A stretch of DNA of 64,000 bases from Exiguobacterium chiriqhucha RW-2. Lineage in GTDB: Bacteria; Bacillota; Bacilli; Exiguobacteriales; Exiguobacteriaceae. Each line of letters opens with the position of its first letter. Position 1 is the first letter of the stretch. Below the pieces are notes generated by a model. The model was not told the DNA's origin. It was given only the letters and a program-made list of their open reading frames with translations, and made no database searches. The position numbers were made by a program, and so were the translations under genes. The stretch covers positions 434,001 through 498,000 of the forward strand of contig NZ_ATCL01000014.1 in NCBI RefSeq assembly GCF_000416965.1. The letters run 5' to 3'. Positions 56,528 through 64,000 of this stretch are shown here, one piece after another.

Positions 56528-57769
56528 GTGAAATTTGGAATCATCGGCCTTGGCTATGTCGGGCTGGCCACCCTGTGTGGACTAGCAAAAGCGGGGCATG
56601 AGGTCATCGGTGTCGAGAAAGACCAACCGAGACTGCTCCGTCTCATGAACGGGGACGTCCCGTTCCACGAACCGGGCATGGCAGACGTGTTACGCGATCA
56701 TCACGGTTCAATCACATTCACGGACTCGATTGCCGATACAGAAACGGTCGACTACCTCGTCCTCGCCGTCGGGACGCCGAGCAAGCAAGACGGAAGCTGT
56801 GACTTGACGTTCGTCGACGCGGCCTTGTCCGAGGTCGAGTCGAAACATAAAATCATCATCCGCAGCACGGTGCCGCCGGGGACGACCGACATGCTGTCGG
56901 TCATGTATCCGGCCCACACGTTCGCCGTCGTGCCGGAATTCCTTCAAGAGGGGCGCGCCCTCGCCGACGTGTTGAAACCGCACCGCGTCGTCATCGGCAG
57001 TGACAACCTCGAGATGTGTGAGGAACTTGCCGGTATCTATGGACGCCTCGGGGTGCCGATCGTCTGTACATCACCGAATGACGCCGAGTTCATCAAATAC
57101 GCCTCGAACGCGTTCCTCGCGACAAAAATCAGTTTCATCAACGACTTGGCGCGTCTCGCCGACAAGGCGGGAGCGGACATCACGACGATCGCCGACGGGA
57201 TGGGACTCGACCCGCGCATCGGACGTTCATTCTTGAACGCCGGACTCGGCTACGGGGGCTCGTGCTTCCCGAAAGACATGCACGCGCTCTTGAACGTGGC
57301 GAACGAGAACGAGGTCGACTTACCGGTCATCCGAGCGGCCATGCACGCGAACGACGCCCAGATGGAGTACGTCGCCTCGAAAGTCGAACCGAAGAGCGAT
57401 CTCAAAGTCGCCTTGCTTGGCCTCGCCTTCAAACCGGGGACGGACGACATGCGCGACGCGCCTTCAATGACGCTCGCTCAACTGTTGGAGATACGTGGAG
57501 TCGAAGTCATCGGTTACGACCCGCTCGCCAAGTGGGACTTCCCCCAAGCGGAGACGGTCGAAGCTGCGCTCGAGGGAGCGGACATCGCCATCCTCGTCAC
57601 GGAATGGGACGAGCTCGTCGCGTTGAAACCGGAAGCGTTCGACGGGATGCGGACGAAGCGCTTGATCGATGCGCGCAACGCTTGGAAGTATGCACGCGAC
57701 CCGGGTACCGTCCAGTACGAAGGGGTCGGTCGGATGCAAAACAAGGAGAATACACCGTCATCGATGTGA
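56528..57769 (+). CDS. ugd: UDP-glucose 6-dehydrogenase
   Basis: 413 residues with a GTG start after GAAGGAGGAACTATC. NAD loop IIGLGYVGLATLCGL, catalytic Cys in GYGGSCFPKDM, and LGLAFKPGTDDMRDAPS. It oxidises UDP-Glc to UDP-GlcA for acidic polysaccharides. Monocistronic, close to the EPS loci. Confidence 0.95.
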   Translation: MKFGIIGLGYVGLATLCGLAKAGHEVIGVEKDQPRLLRLMNGDVPFHEPGMADVLRDHHGSITFTDSIADTETVDYLVLAVGTPSKQDGSCDLTFVDAALSEVESKHKIIIRSTVPPGTTDMLSVMYPAHTFAVVPEFLQEGRALADVLKPHRVVIGSDNLEMCEELAGIYGRLGVPIVCTSPNDAEFIKYASNAFLATKISFINDLARLADKAGADITTIADGMGLDPRIGRSFLNAGLGYGGSCFPKDMHALLNVANENEVDLPVIRAAMHANDAQMEYVASKVEPKSDLKVALLGLAFKPGTDDMRDAPSMTLAQLLEIRGVEVIGYDPLAKWDFPQAETVEAALEGADIAILVTEWDELVALKPEAFDGMRTKRLIDARNAWKYARDPGTVQYEGVGRMQNKENTPSSM

Positions 57770-57771
57770 CG

Positions 57772-57804
57772 AAAAGCGAGACCCCACGGGGCCTCGCTTT
57801 TTTT
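57772..57804. terminator. Bidirectional rho-independent terminator
   Basis: AAAAGCGAG-A-CCC, loop, GGG-C-CTCGCTTT followed by T-run, between ugd and the convergent DinB gene. Confidence 0.9.
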
Positions 57805-58277
57805 CACGCCTTCATCTGTTCTTTCGTCGGTCCCATGACGCCCGGGACCGTGAGTCCCGCCTGACGGAGGAGCACCGTCATCTGGCCGCGGTGATGCGTC
57901 TGATGGTCGATCATCATGCGCAAGACGGCGCCACGCGGCTGTTTCGCACCGTGGACGTCGACTTCTTCGAGTAGGTATTCGTCCGAGAACTGTTCGGCCG
58001 CCTGGCTAATCTCGTCGGCATAGCGCGCATACTGGTCGGCGATGGCTGACGCGTCAGCCGGTTGCGTCAAACTCTTCAGCGCCGATAAACGGAAGCCGAG
58101 CAAGTTCGTGAAATAGCCGAGCGCGGTCGTCACGTGCCAACCGATCCAGCCGAGCGAGTTGTGGCCCGGGACGATTTCCTGTCCGAGCGCCTCGTCCGTG
58201 ACGACGCGGAGCACGTCGAGCGTGCCGGTCGATGATTTGGTCCAATCTTGTAGAAAATCTGCTTTCGTGCGATACAT
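57804..58277 (-). CDS. DinB-family metalloprotein
   Basis: 157 residues, ATG after AAGGAGGAATTCG. Four-helix bundle with the three His ligands of DinB/YfiT proteins: WIGWHVTT and DHQTHHRGQM. Related proteins include thiol-dependent transferases; its own substrate is unknown. Confidence 0.88.
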   Translation of the reverse strand: MYRTKADFLQDWTKSSTGTLDVLRVVTDEALGQEIVPGHNSLGWIGWHVTTALGYFTNLLGFRLSALKSLTQPADASAIADQYARYADEISQAAEQFSDEYLLEEVDVHGAKQPRGAVLRMMIDHQTHHRGQMTVLLRQAGLTVPGVMGPTKEQMKA

Positions 58278-58385
58278 CGAATTCCTCCTTGGAACGTTCT
58301 ACCCTGAGTATACGACGCAGATTCACGATTTTGAAACGTTCGGTCTCGTTTTCACGTAGACTATAGAAGAAAGGGGGACACCTCT

Positions 58386-59114
58386 ATGTGGGGACTCGTG
58401 ATTGCAGCACTCATTCTATTCTTGCTCGGATTCGCCGTCCATCGCTTGGGATGGCATTTCCTCATCTCGGGATATAACACGATGAAGCGCGAAGACAAGG
58501 CGCGCGTCAATATCAAGGCGGTGGCGCGGTTAATCGGTTTCATGTGTTACGGCATCGCAACCATCTTTCTCGTCATCGTCGCCATTGACGTGTCGGGTCT
58601 CGACATTCCGCTCGAGCCGTTGTTTCTGCTCATCGTCGCTCTCGTTGTCGTGACGCTTTGGCGCGCCCAAAAGTATGACGGGAATATTTTTGATGAGAAC
58701 GGTAAGCTTCGTCCTGGAGGCAAGAAGAAACTCATCCCGCTCATCCTCGTCTTGACGCTCATCTTGGGCTTTGTCGGGGGCCTCTTGTTCTGGTTCAGTC
58801 AGCCGACCGAGGTGACGCTCACCGATTCGGCGCTCATCATCGAGGGCGGTTACGGCGAGACGGTGCCATATGACGAGATGGAAGCCGTGACGTTGACGTA
58901 TGAGCCGAGCCTCGCCCGTCGCACGAACGGTGCCGCCGTCGGCTCACGCCTGACCGGACACTTCCGGACGACGAACGGGGAGGACGTGCTCGTCTTCATC
59001 GATCGGGACATCGACGTGGTCGTCCGGATCGACTGGAGCGGCAAACCGATTTATCTGAACGTCGAGTCGCACGAGGCGACAGAAGCGTTATATGAGGAGG
59101 TACGACAGAAATGA
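58386..59114 (+). CDS. DUF3784-like membrane protein with C-terminal PH-like region
   Basis: 242 residues; the ribosome site AAAGGGGG lies before ATG. The N-terminus ILFLLGFAVHRLGWHFLISG with YNTMKREDKARVN is typical of DUF3784. Three to four membrane segments end near residue 140, then a soluble beta domain (SALIIEGGYGETVPYDEMEA) like bacterial PH modules. Function unknown. Overlaps the next gene by four bases. Confidence 0.72.
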   Translation: MWGLVIAALILFLLGFAVHRLGWHFLISGYNTMKREDKARVNIKAVARLIGFMCYGIATIFLVIVAIDVSGLDIPLEPLFLLIVALVVVTLWRAQKYDGNIFDENGKLRPGGKKKLIPLILVLTLILGFVGGLLFWFSQPTEVTLTDSALIIEGGYGETVPYDEMEAVTLTYEPSLARRTNGAAVGSRLTGHFRTTNGEDVLVFIDRDIDVVVRIDWSGKPIYLNVESHEATEALYEEVRQK

Positions 59115-59377
59115 CGCAACCTTGGTATACACGGCACATGCCGTTCTTTTTCTTGACGTTCTTGTTCGCACCGCTGACCTTGCTACTCCTCGTCTGGCGC
59201 TGGGATCAGTTCGACGGCCACGAGCGGGGTATCAAACTGTTCTTCGCCATCGGGATGACGGCGTTCATCGTGTTCGGGCTGTTGCCGCGCGGGTCGCTGC
59301 CGATCATCTTGCCGGTCATCGGACTGTTGATCGCACTGAAGCTCGTGCTCAATCTCATCAAACGAAAAACCGGCTGA
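59111..59377 (+). CDS. Small membrane protein, unknown
   Basis: 88 residues, ATG overlapping the preceding stop, GAGGAGG upstream. Three hydrophobic segments (~10-27, 42-58, 62-80). Probably co-produced with the DUF3784-like protein. Confidence 0.7.
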   Translation: MTQPWYTRHMPFFFLTFLFAPLTLLLLVWRWDQFDGHERGIKLFFAIGMTAFIVFGLLPRGSLPIILPVIGLLIALKLVLNLIKRKTG

Positions 59378-59392
59378 CATGTGTCAACCGGT
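59361..59392 (-). terminator. Rho-independent terminator of the GGDEF/EAL gene
   Basis: On the minus strand, ACCGG-T-TGACA / TGTCA-G-CCGGT around CA, followed by TTTTTCGTTT. It overlaps the end of the small plus-strand gene. Confidence 0.75.
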
Positions 59393-59393
59393 A

Positions 59394-59429
59394 GGAGGGG
59401 CGCTCGCTCAGGCGAGGTGCCCTCTTTTG
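59394..59429 (+). terminator. Terminator of the DUF3784-like operon
   Basis: GAGGGGC, CTCGC/GCGAG inner pair, GCCCTC then TTTT, overlapping the 3' end of the convergent EAL gene. Confidence 0.6.
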
Positions 59430-62116
59430 TCGTTCACCCAGGCCTCGAACGTGGTCGCGTCAAGGGCCGGGGCGTAATAATAACCTTGTCCGAGTTCGAC
59501 ACCTTCCGCGATAATCCGCTCGAGGTCCTGTTTCGTCTCGATGCCCTCGGCGAGCGAGGTCAATTTCTGTTCACTCGCAAAGCGAGAGACGGCGCGGAGG
59601 AATGACGTGCTGTCCTTCGCTTTGCCGCTGACGTACATGCGGTCGATCTTCACTTCTTGAATCGGCAAGTGCCAAATCGCTTCGAACGAGGCGTAGCCGG
59701 TCCCGAAGTCGTCAATCGAGAGGCAATAGCCGAGGTCCGAGATGTCTTCGAGCCGCTCGAGCTCGTTCGTGTGCGACATGATGTCCGCCGACTCGGTCAG
59801 TTCGATTTTCAACCGGTCGGGCAGCCATGGATACGTCGCGATCAAGTCGCGCAGCTTGGTGACGATGGACGGGTCGACCGAATGGGCCGACAAGTTATAC
59901 GACAACGAGATATCGGCGAACGGCGTGTCGCGCCAGGCGGCGAGCTGCTCGACGACCAAATCGAGAATCGAGTGCGACAGCCAGAGAATCTGGTCCGAGC
60001 GTTCGGCGATGCGGATGAACTCGTTCGGTGGTACGTTGCCGATGTCCGGGTGCTGCCAGCGGGCGAGCGCCTCGGCCCCGACGACCCGGCCCGTCTTCAG
60101 CTCGACTTGCGGCTGATAGGCGACGGTGATATGTCCTTGCTCGATTGCCTCCGGGAGCGCCTGTTCAATCAAGGCGGCCCATTGAAGCTGGGCGAGGATG
60201 CTCGCGTCGTACCAGACGAACGGGGTCCGCGTCTCTTTGGCGTGTTGCAACGCCTTCGTCGCCTCGAATAGACAATCGTTAAAGCTCGGCGTCGTATGCG
60301 TCGCCCCGATTTGAAGGTGGACGGTCTGGCGTTTCTGGTTAATCAATAGCTCGGTCGGGAACAGCTCCAACAATTCGGTCTCGTCGACGTTGCGAAGCCC
60401 TTTCACATACAGCATGAGCGTGTCGTCCCGGTAACGGCCGAACAAGTGGTGCGCGTACTTCTCGAGCCGGTCCTCGACGTGACGGGCGAACTCGGTCATG
60501 AGTAGGTCGGCGTACGTCGGATCGTACCAGTCAACGAGGTGATGGAAGTCGTTCAATTTAATCAAGAGGAACGTCCCGTCGATGTCCTGTTTCTCCCACG
60601 CCCGCAGGAAGCCGTACTCGTTGTAGAGCTCGGTGGCGAGGTCGAATCGGACGAGCCGGTCGACTTTGCGCTCGCGTTCGACGCGCTCGGTCTCATCTTC
60701 GAGGATGAGGTAATACGTGAGCGTCTCGCCGCGCTTGAGCGGGATAATTTTGACGTTCAAGAAGCGGACGTGTTCACCTTTCAAATGCAGGATGAACTGC
60801 GCGCTCGTACCGTTCTCCGTCACCCCGGCGAGCGCCTCGCGCAACAGACGGCGGCCCGTGTCGGTGAACAACTGGTTGATCTCATACAGGTTCCGTTCGC
60901 CGAAGAACTGGCGGAACACATCGTTTCGTTCGATGAAGTTGTACGTGTCGTCGATCAAGGCGATGGCGAGTCCTGTCTCGGAGAACAAGGACGACCAGCG
61001 CTCGTGATACCGGAGCAGGTCGTTCGATTTCGTCTCGAGCGTGTGTACCGTCGAATGGACACTGGCGGCGATCTCGCGGAGCTCGTCCTCGATGCCACGG
61101 AAGTCGTGGCTCGGTGGGAACGAATCCTCGACCGGTTCCGTGCTCGGGTCGATGGCGAGGGCGCGTGCCTTCAAATGGCTCAAGTCGTGGGCGTACATCT
61201 TGCGTGTGGAGCATAGGGCGAACAAGAGCGCACCTGACAAGAGGAGCGTGATGAGCAGGACGGCGATGGCGAGTGTGCCGTAACGGTCACGCTCGGTCAT
61301 GAGCGTGTCGTCAGCCGCCGAGCGTACCGCTTGTAGCGCGGTGTGCGAATCCTCATAGAAGCTCGTCCCGTTGACGTAACGGGCCTCGAGCGTCGAATTG
61401 GCAGCCGTCACCCGACCGAGGGCGAGCGCGCTCTCAATCAAGTCGTCGACCGATTTCGTCCCGAGAGATGGGTCGGTCGCGACGATGTCCTCAATCAGAC
61501 GGGCCTCGTTCGCAATTGTCGAGACCTCGAACTCGAGCTGGTCTTGATCCGGTGTCTCGGCGAGCAGGTTCGTGACACCTTCGACGAACGCCATCTGCAT
61601 GCGCATGATGGCATCGGTCAATTCATAGGCCGTGTTCTCTTGGGCGGTCCGTTCGAGCCCTTGATAGAGCCAGCGCCGGTTGATCGACTCGATGACGTCG
61701 AACGGCACGGCTTGGAAGCGGCTCGAGCCATCCTCGTTCAACGTATCTTCAAGTTCTTCCGAGAAGCGAAGCAACGCCTCCCGTTCGCGCTCGTCGACCC
61801 CGGTCTCGAAGTCGTCGAGCAGTTGAAGATTGTATTGGAGCGCCCGTTCACGGTACGGGGCCGACAGTAACGCCGTCGGTTGCTCTGAGTTCGTCTCGTA
61901 GAGCTTGGCCGCGTGATGCAAGACGAGATACGACTCGACGCCGGCCAAGTCGGAGGCGTGGTTCAAGTCGCGCACCGTCTCGTCGACGGCGACGTGTTTT
62001 TCTTTCCAGTAATAGCTCAGACCGAGCCCGAACAACAATACGCCGATGAGACAAGCGACGGCGAGGGCCATCGTGTAAATCCGGTACGGAATTTTAGCGA
62101 ATCGATTGCTTCCCAT
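59408..62116 (-). CDS. c-di-GMP phosphodiesterase: sensor, PAS, degenerate GGDEF, EAL
   Basis: 902 residues from the ATG at 62116 (GGAGG six bases upstream). A membrane helix (~13-32), a helical extracytoplasmic sensor (~33-275) and a second helix (~283-303) precede a PAS-like domain (~380-480). Then a GGDEF-fold domain (~490-640) whose signature is RYRDDTL rather than GGDEF, and an EAL domain (~655-895) with intact EALARW, ELTESADIM, IDDFGTGYAS and LAEGIETKQDL. It should hydrolyse c-di-GMP in response to an external cue. Probable partners in the window are the PelD-controlled Pel machinery. Confidence 0.9.
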   Translation of the reverse strand: MGSNRFAKIPYRIYTMALAVACLIGVLLFGLGLSYYWKEKHVAVDETVRDLNHASDLAGVESYLVLHHAAKLYETNSEQPTALLSAPYRERALQYNLQLLDDFETGVDEREREALLRFSEELEDTLNEDGSSRFQAVPFDVIESINRRWLYQGLERTAQENTAYELTDAIMRMQMAFVEGVTNLLAETPDQDQLEFEVSTIANEARLIEDIVATDPSLGTKSVDDLIESALALGRVTAANSTLEARYVNGTSFYEDSHTALQAVRSAADDTLMTERDRYGTLAIAVLLITLLLSGALLFALCSTRKMYAHDLSHLKARALAIDPSTEPVEDSFPPSHDFRGIEDELREIAASVHSTVHTLETKSNDLLRYHERWSSLFSETGLAIALIDDTYNFIERNDVFRQFFGERNLYEINQLFTDTGRRLLREALAGVTENGTSAQFILHLKGEHVRFLNVKIIPLKRGETLTYYLILEDETERVERERKVDRLVRFDLATELYNEYGFLRAWEKQDIDGTFLLIKLNDFHHLVDWYDPTYADLLMTEFARHVEDRLEKYAHHLFGRYRDDTLMLYVKGLRNVDETELLELFPTELLINQKRQTVHLQIGATHTTPSFNDCLFEATKALQHAKETRTPFVWYDASILAQLQWAALIEQALPEAIEQGHITVAYQPQVELKTGRVVGAEALARWQHPDIGNVPPNEFIRIAERSDQILWLSHSILDLVVEQLAAWRDTPFADISLSYNLSAHSVDPSIVTKLRDLIATYPWLPDRLKIELTESADIMSHTNELERLEDISDLGYCLSIDDFGTGYASFEAIWHLPIQEVKIDRMYVSGKAKDSTSFLRAVSRFASEQKLTSLAEGIETKQDLERIIAEGVELGQGYYYAPALDATTFEAWVNDKRGHLA

Positions 62117-62188
62117 CGGACACCTCCTTCTTTCTCTTCCCATTCTATCTCTCGTGTTCGAGTCTTTCGAGGGAAATCCTGCCCCACG

Positions 62189-62215
62189 AAAAAAAACCCG
62201 ACAAAGGTCGGGTCT
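62189..62215 (-). terminator. Rho-independent terminator
   Basis: On the minus strand, ACCCGACC, loop TTT, GTCGGGT, followed by eight T, 17 bp after the hydrolase stop. Confidence 0.92.
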
Positions 62216-62231
62216 TTCAATGCGCCGAAGG

Positions 62232-63830
62232 TCACGGTCGCTTGTAACCGATGACGCGTGATTTCCAGTATGGCTCTTTACTGATCGTGTTATAGCCGAG
62301 TCCGTACGTCCCGGCGTGGATGAACGTGTCCGCGTTAATCATGATCCCCATGTGTGACGGGCCGGCCGTGTACGTGTTCTCGAAGAAGACAAGGTCGCCC
62401 GCTTTTGGGACGAACGTCTTGCTGAGCTGTGTTCCGAAATAAGACCCGGACCAGTACGTGGCGACGTTCGTGCGTGGGACGCTGTAGCCTGCCTGGTTGA
62501 AGGCATAATAGATGAGTCCAGAGCAGTCAAACCCACCGTTGGCCGGGTTCGAGGATGCCCAGATGTATGGGGTGCCGACGTATTTCTTAGCGACGGCGAT
62601 GGCGGCGATTCCTGCCTCGGACGTGCCTGGAGCAGGACTTACCGCAGAGCCTTTCGGCACCGCTTTGACGTAAGACGCCGAAACGAAACCGGTCGTGTTC
62701 CCGATATAGATTTGATGCCAACCGTTCGACGTCTGGACGATTCGGAGCGTCTGTCCGGCCGTGACGCGACCGATGATGGCCGAGTTCGTCGAGGCCGACG
62801 TGCGGACGTTGAGCGATGGTGTATTCACGACATAGTCGAACGAAGCGTTGCCTGCACCGCCGTCTCCGGCGTTCGGTGTGACCGGCGCACTCGGTGCTGT
62901 CGTCGTCTGTTTCAAGTAACCGGTGCTGACGTAACCGCTCTTGCCGTTATACGTGACGTATACCCACGTGCCGCTCTGCTTCGTCGCTTTGACGGTCGTG
63001 CCGTTCGGGATGCTCGTGACGAGGGCGTAGCCGATACCGGGGCCTTGACGGACGTTCAAGTTGGCCGTCGTGACGTACGACTGGTTGATGCTCTGTTCTT
63101 GTGGAGCGGCCGGTTTTGTCGGCGTGCTCGGTGTAGTCGGTTTGACGGACGAGTTCGTCAAGTACCCGTTATGTACCCAACCGGTCTTCCCACCGTAGCT
63201 GACTTTTGTCCAGGCACCGCTCGTTTGAATCGGTTTGAGCGCTTGGCCTTTCGGAATCGTGACGAGTACGTCGTGCCACGTGCCTGCGGCGACGCGCATA
63301 TTCAAGTCGGCCGTCGTGACGGTGGCGTCGCTTGATGGTGCTGGGGCAGCAGGTTTGATTGGAGTCGGTGTAGCTGGTTTGACAGATGAGGCCGTCAAAT
63401 ACCCGTTATGTACCCAACCGGTCTTCCCGCCATAGCTGACTTTCGTCCAGGCACCGCTCGTTTGGATCGGCGTGAGTGCTTGGCCTTTCGGGATCGTGAC
63501 GAGTACGTCGTGCCACGTGCCTGCGGCGAGACGCATGTTCAACGCGGCCGTCGTGACAGTACCCGTGCCTGATGTGGCAGCAGGTTTCACCGTGGTCGGG
63601 GCGTTCCCGTTCAATTTAAGCGTCTGCCCGATGGCGAGACGGTCTGAATTCAAGTTGTTGAAAGCTTTTAAATTAGCGAGTGACACGTTGTGCTGTTGGC
63701 TGATCGACCAGAGCGTGTCACCGGCACGGACGACGTGTGAACTGGCTGCTGCGGCTTCGTCGGCCTGGGCGATGATGCTTACGGCGGCGATGGCTGCGAA
63801 TGAGTACATGAGGCCGGACTTAGGGGACAT
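62232..63830 (-). CDS. Cell-wall hydrolase: LysM, four SH3b, NlpC/P60
   Basis: 532 residues from the ATG at 63830 (GAAGGAAG seven bases upstream). Signal peptide ending near ADEAAAA (~29). LysM (~32-75; HVVRAGDTLWSISQQHNV) binds peptidoglycan. Four SH3b domains follow (~90-150, 165-228, 250-315, 335-395), the first two nearly identical. The NlpC/P60 domain (~410-530) has the catalytic Cys in GGFDCSGLIYYAF and His in GPSHMGIMIN and FIHAGTYG. It cleaves gamma-D-glutamyl-diamino acid bonds in wall peptides (family knowledge). Confidence 0.93.
   Translation of the reverse strand: MSPKSGLMYSFAAIAAVSIIAQADEAAAASSHVVRAGDTLWSISQQHNVSLANLKAFNNLNSDRLAIGQTLKLNGNAPTTVKPAATSGTGTVTTAALNMRLAAGTWHDVLVTIPKGQALTPIQTSGAWTKVSYGGKTGWVHNGYLTASSVKPATPTPIKPAAPAPSSDATVTTADLNMRVAAGTWHDVLVTIPKGQALKPIQTSGAWTKVSYGGKTGWVHNGYLTNSSVKPTTPSTPTKPAAPQEQSINQSYVTTANLNVRQGPGIGYALVTSIPNGTTVKATKQSGTWVYVTYNGKSGYVSTGYLKQTTTAPSAPVTPNAGDGGAGNASFDYVVNTPSLNVRTSASTNSAIIGRVTAGQTLRIVQTSNGWHQIYIGNTTGFVSASYVKAVPKGSAVSPAPGTSEAGIAAIAVAKKYVGTPYIWASSNPANGGFDCSGLIYYAFNQAGYSVPRTNVATYWSGSYFGTQLSKTFVPKAGDLVFFENTYTAGPSHMGIMINADTFIHAGTYGLGYNTISKEPYWKSRVIGYKRP
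63160..63323. repeat. SH3b-encoding direct repeat, unit 1
   Basis: 164 bases that closely match 63397-63560 without gaps, offset 237 bp. It encodes one of the two near-identical SH3b domains (AAGTWHDVLVTIPKGQAL). Confidence 0.85.
63397..63560. repeat. SH3b-encoding direct repeat, unit 2
   Basis: Partner of 63160-63323; differences are few, and the encoded domains differ at only a few residues, consistent with recent tandem duplication or gene conversion. Confidence 0.85.
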
Positions 63831-63894
63831 GGGGTCACTTCCTTCTCTAATGAGTGCTTTTGACAATTATCGACAGGTAAAGCAATACATGTTT

Positions 63895-63923
63895 ATTGTA
63901 GGGTTTACACAAACGGCAAGCAA
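63895..63923 (-). promoter_or_regulatory. Candidate sigmaA promoter of the NlpC/P60 gene
   Basis: On the minus strand, TTGCTT (63918-63923), 17 bases, TACAAT (63895-63900), 65 bp before the start codon. Confidence 0.6.
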
Positions 63924-64000
63924 TGGTGGAAATGGCTCAATCAGCCGATTCCGTTAAAAATGAGGTCAATATTTTTGGACGCGTATGAGGCAACAGTAAT

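Noticed and set aside
57262-57864. Plus-strand open frame of 200 codons
   Set aside because: Overlaps ugd in another frame and runs through its terminator, which would be unusual for a real gene.
60539-61216. Plus-strand open frame of 225 codons
   Set aside because: Antisense to the PAS/GGDEF part of the phosphodiesterase gene; no start site support.
62712-63335. Plus-strand open frame of 207 codons, and a similar one at 63472-63957
   Set aside because: Both are antisense to the repeat-rich NlpC/P60 gene; their internal similarity just mirrors the SH3b duplication.
63144-63560. CRISPR or mobile repeat
   Set aside because: The two repeated units are in-frame SH3b-coding DNA within one gene, with only two copies and no spacers.

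Overview
The window looks like a chromosomal segment from a low-to-mid GC Gram-positive of the order Bacillales. Genes carry strong AAGGAGG-type ribosome binding sites. There are near-perfect CcpA cre boxes, a BglG/LicT-type antiterminator leader, an EpsD-like glycosyltransferase, a CpsC/CpsD pair and an IcaA/D/B set. The gene content and base composition (about half GC, with a visibly AT-richer stretch at about 26-31 kb) remind me of Exiguobacterium, but that genus call is inference. I found no tRNA, rRNA, CRISPR array, IS element or prophage. No gene-free stretch exceeds 300 bases.

Layout. (1) 1-4.9 kb: end of a glycan-degradation operon with a GH38 alpha-mannosidase C-terminus, a ROK kinase fused to an RpiR regulator, a DUF4127 protein and NanE. 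(2) 4.9-6.5 kb: a secreted Ig-like protein. (3) 6.7-13.8 kb: a neighbourhood of five poorly characterised, mostly membrane-associated proteins. It includes a PH/TerB-like protein, a transglutaminase-like protein, a coiled-coil protein with a glycine-rich hairpin, and an HNH-motif membrane protein. This is the least explained block. (4) 13.9-20.7 kb: two sugar-uptake operons. One encodes PTS EIIBC, RpiR and a second NanE; the other encodes BglP and a GH1 phospho-beta-glucosidase. Their promoter and leader elements are readable in the sequence. (5) 20.7-31.4 kb: an eight-gene operon on the minus strand, Gram-positive pelD-E-A-F-G followed without a break by cotH, a VTC polyphosphate-polymerase-type gene and DUF4956. 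(6) 31.6-52.7 kb: a Wzx/Wzy-type exopolysaccharide locus. It has glycosyltransferases, CpsC/CpsD, EpsG-like polymerase, flippase, capEFG for UDP-L-FucNAc, wbqC with a DegT aminotransferase, rfbA/rfbB and a sugar phosphotransferase. (7) 52.8-59.4 kb: a DsbA-like lipoprotein, a PNAG (ica/pga) operon without icaC, UDP-glucose dehydrogenase, DinB and small membrane proteins. (8) 59.4-64 kb: a GGDEF/EAL phosphodiesterase and a LysM/SH3b/NlpC-P60 cell-wall hydrolase.

How the parts fit. Three matrix-polysaccharide systems (Pel, Wzy-type EPS, PNAG) lie within about 35 kb. The PelD homologue keeps an RxxD c-di-GMP binding site next to a dead GGDEF motif, and an EAL phosphodiesterase is encoded nearby, so c-di-GMP control of Pel is a reasonable inference. 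The sugar genes at 1-20 kb feed amino sugars and beta-glucosides into central metabolism under carbon catabolite control. All functional statements rest on motif reading and family knowledge; no database search was possible.
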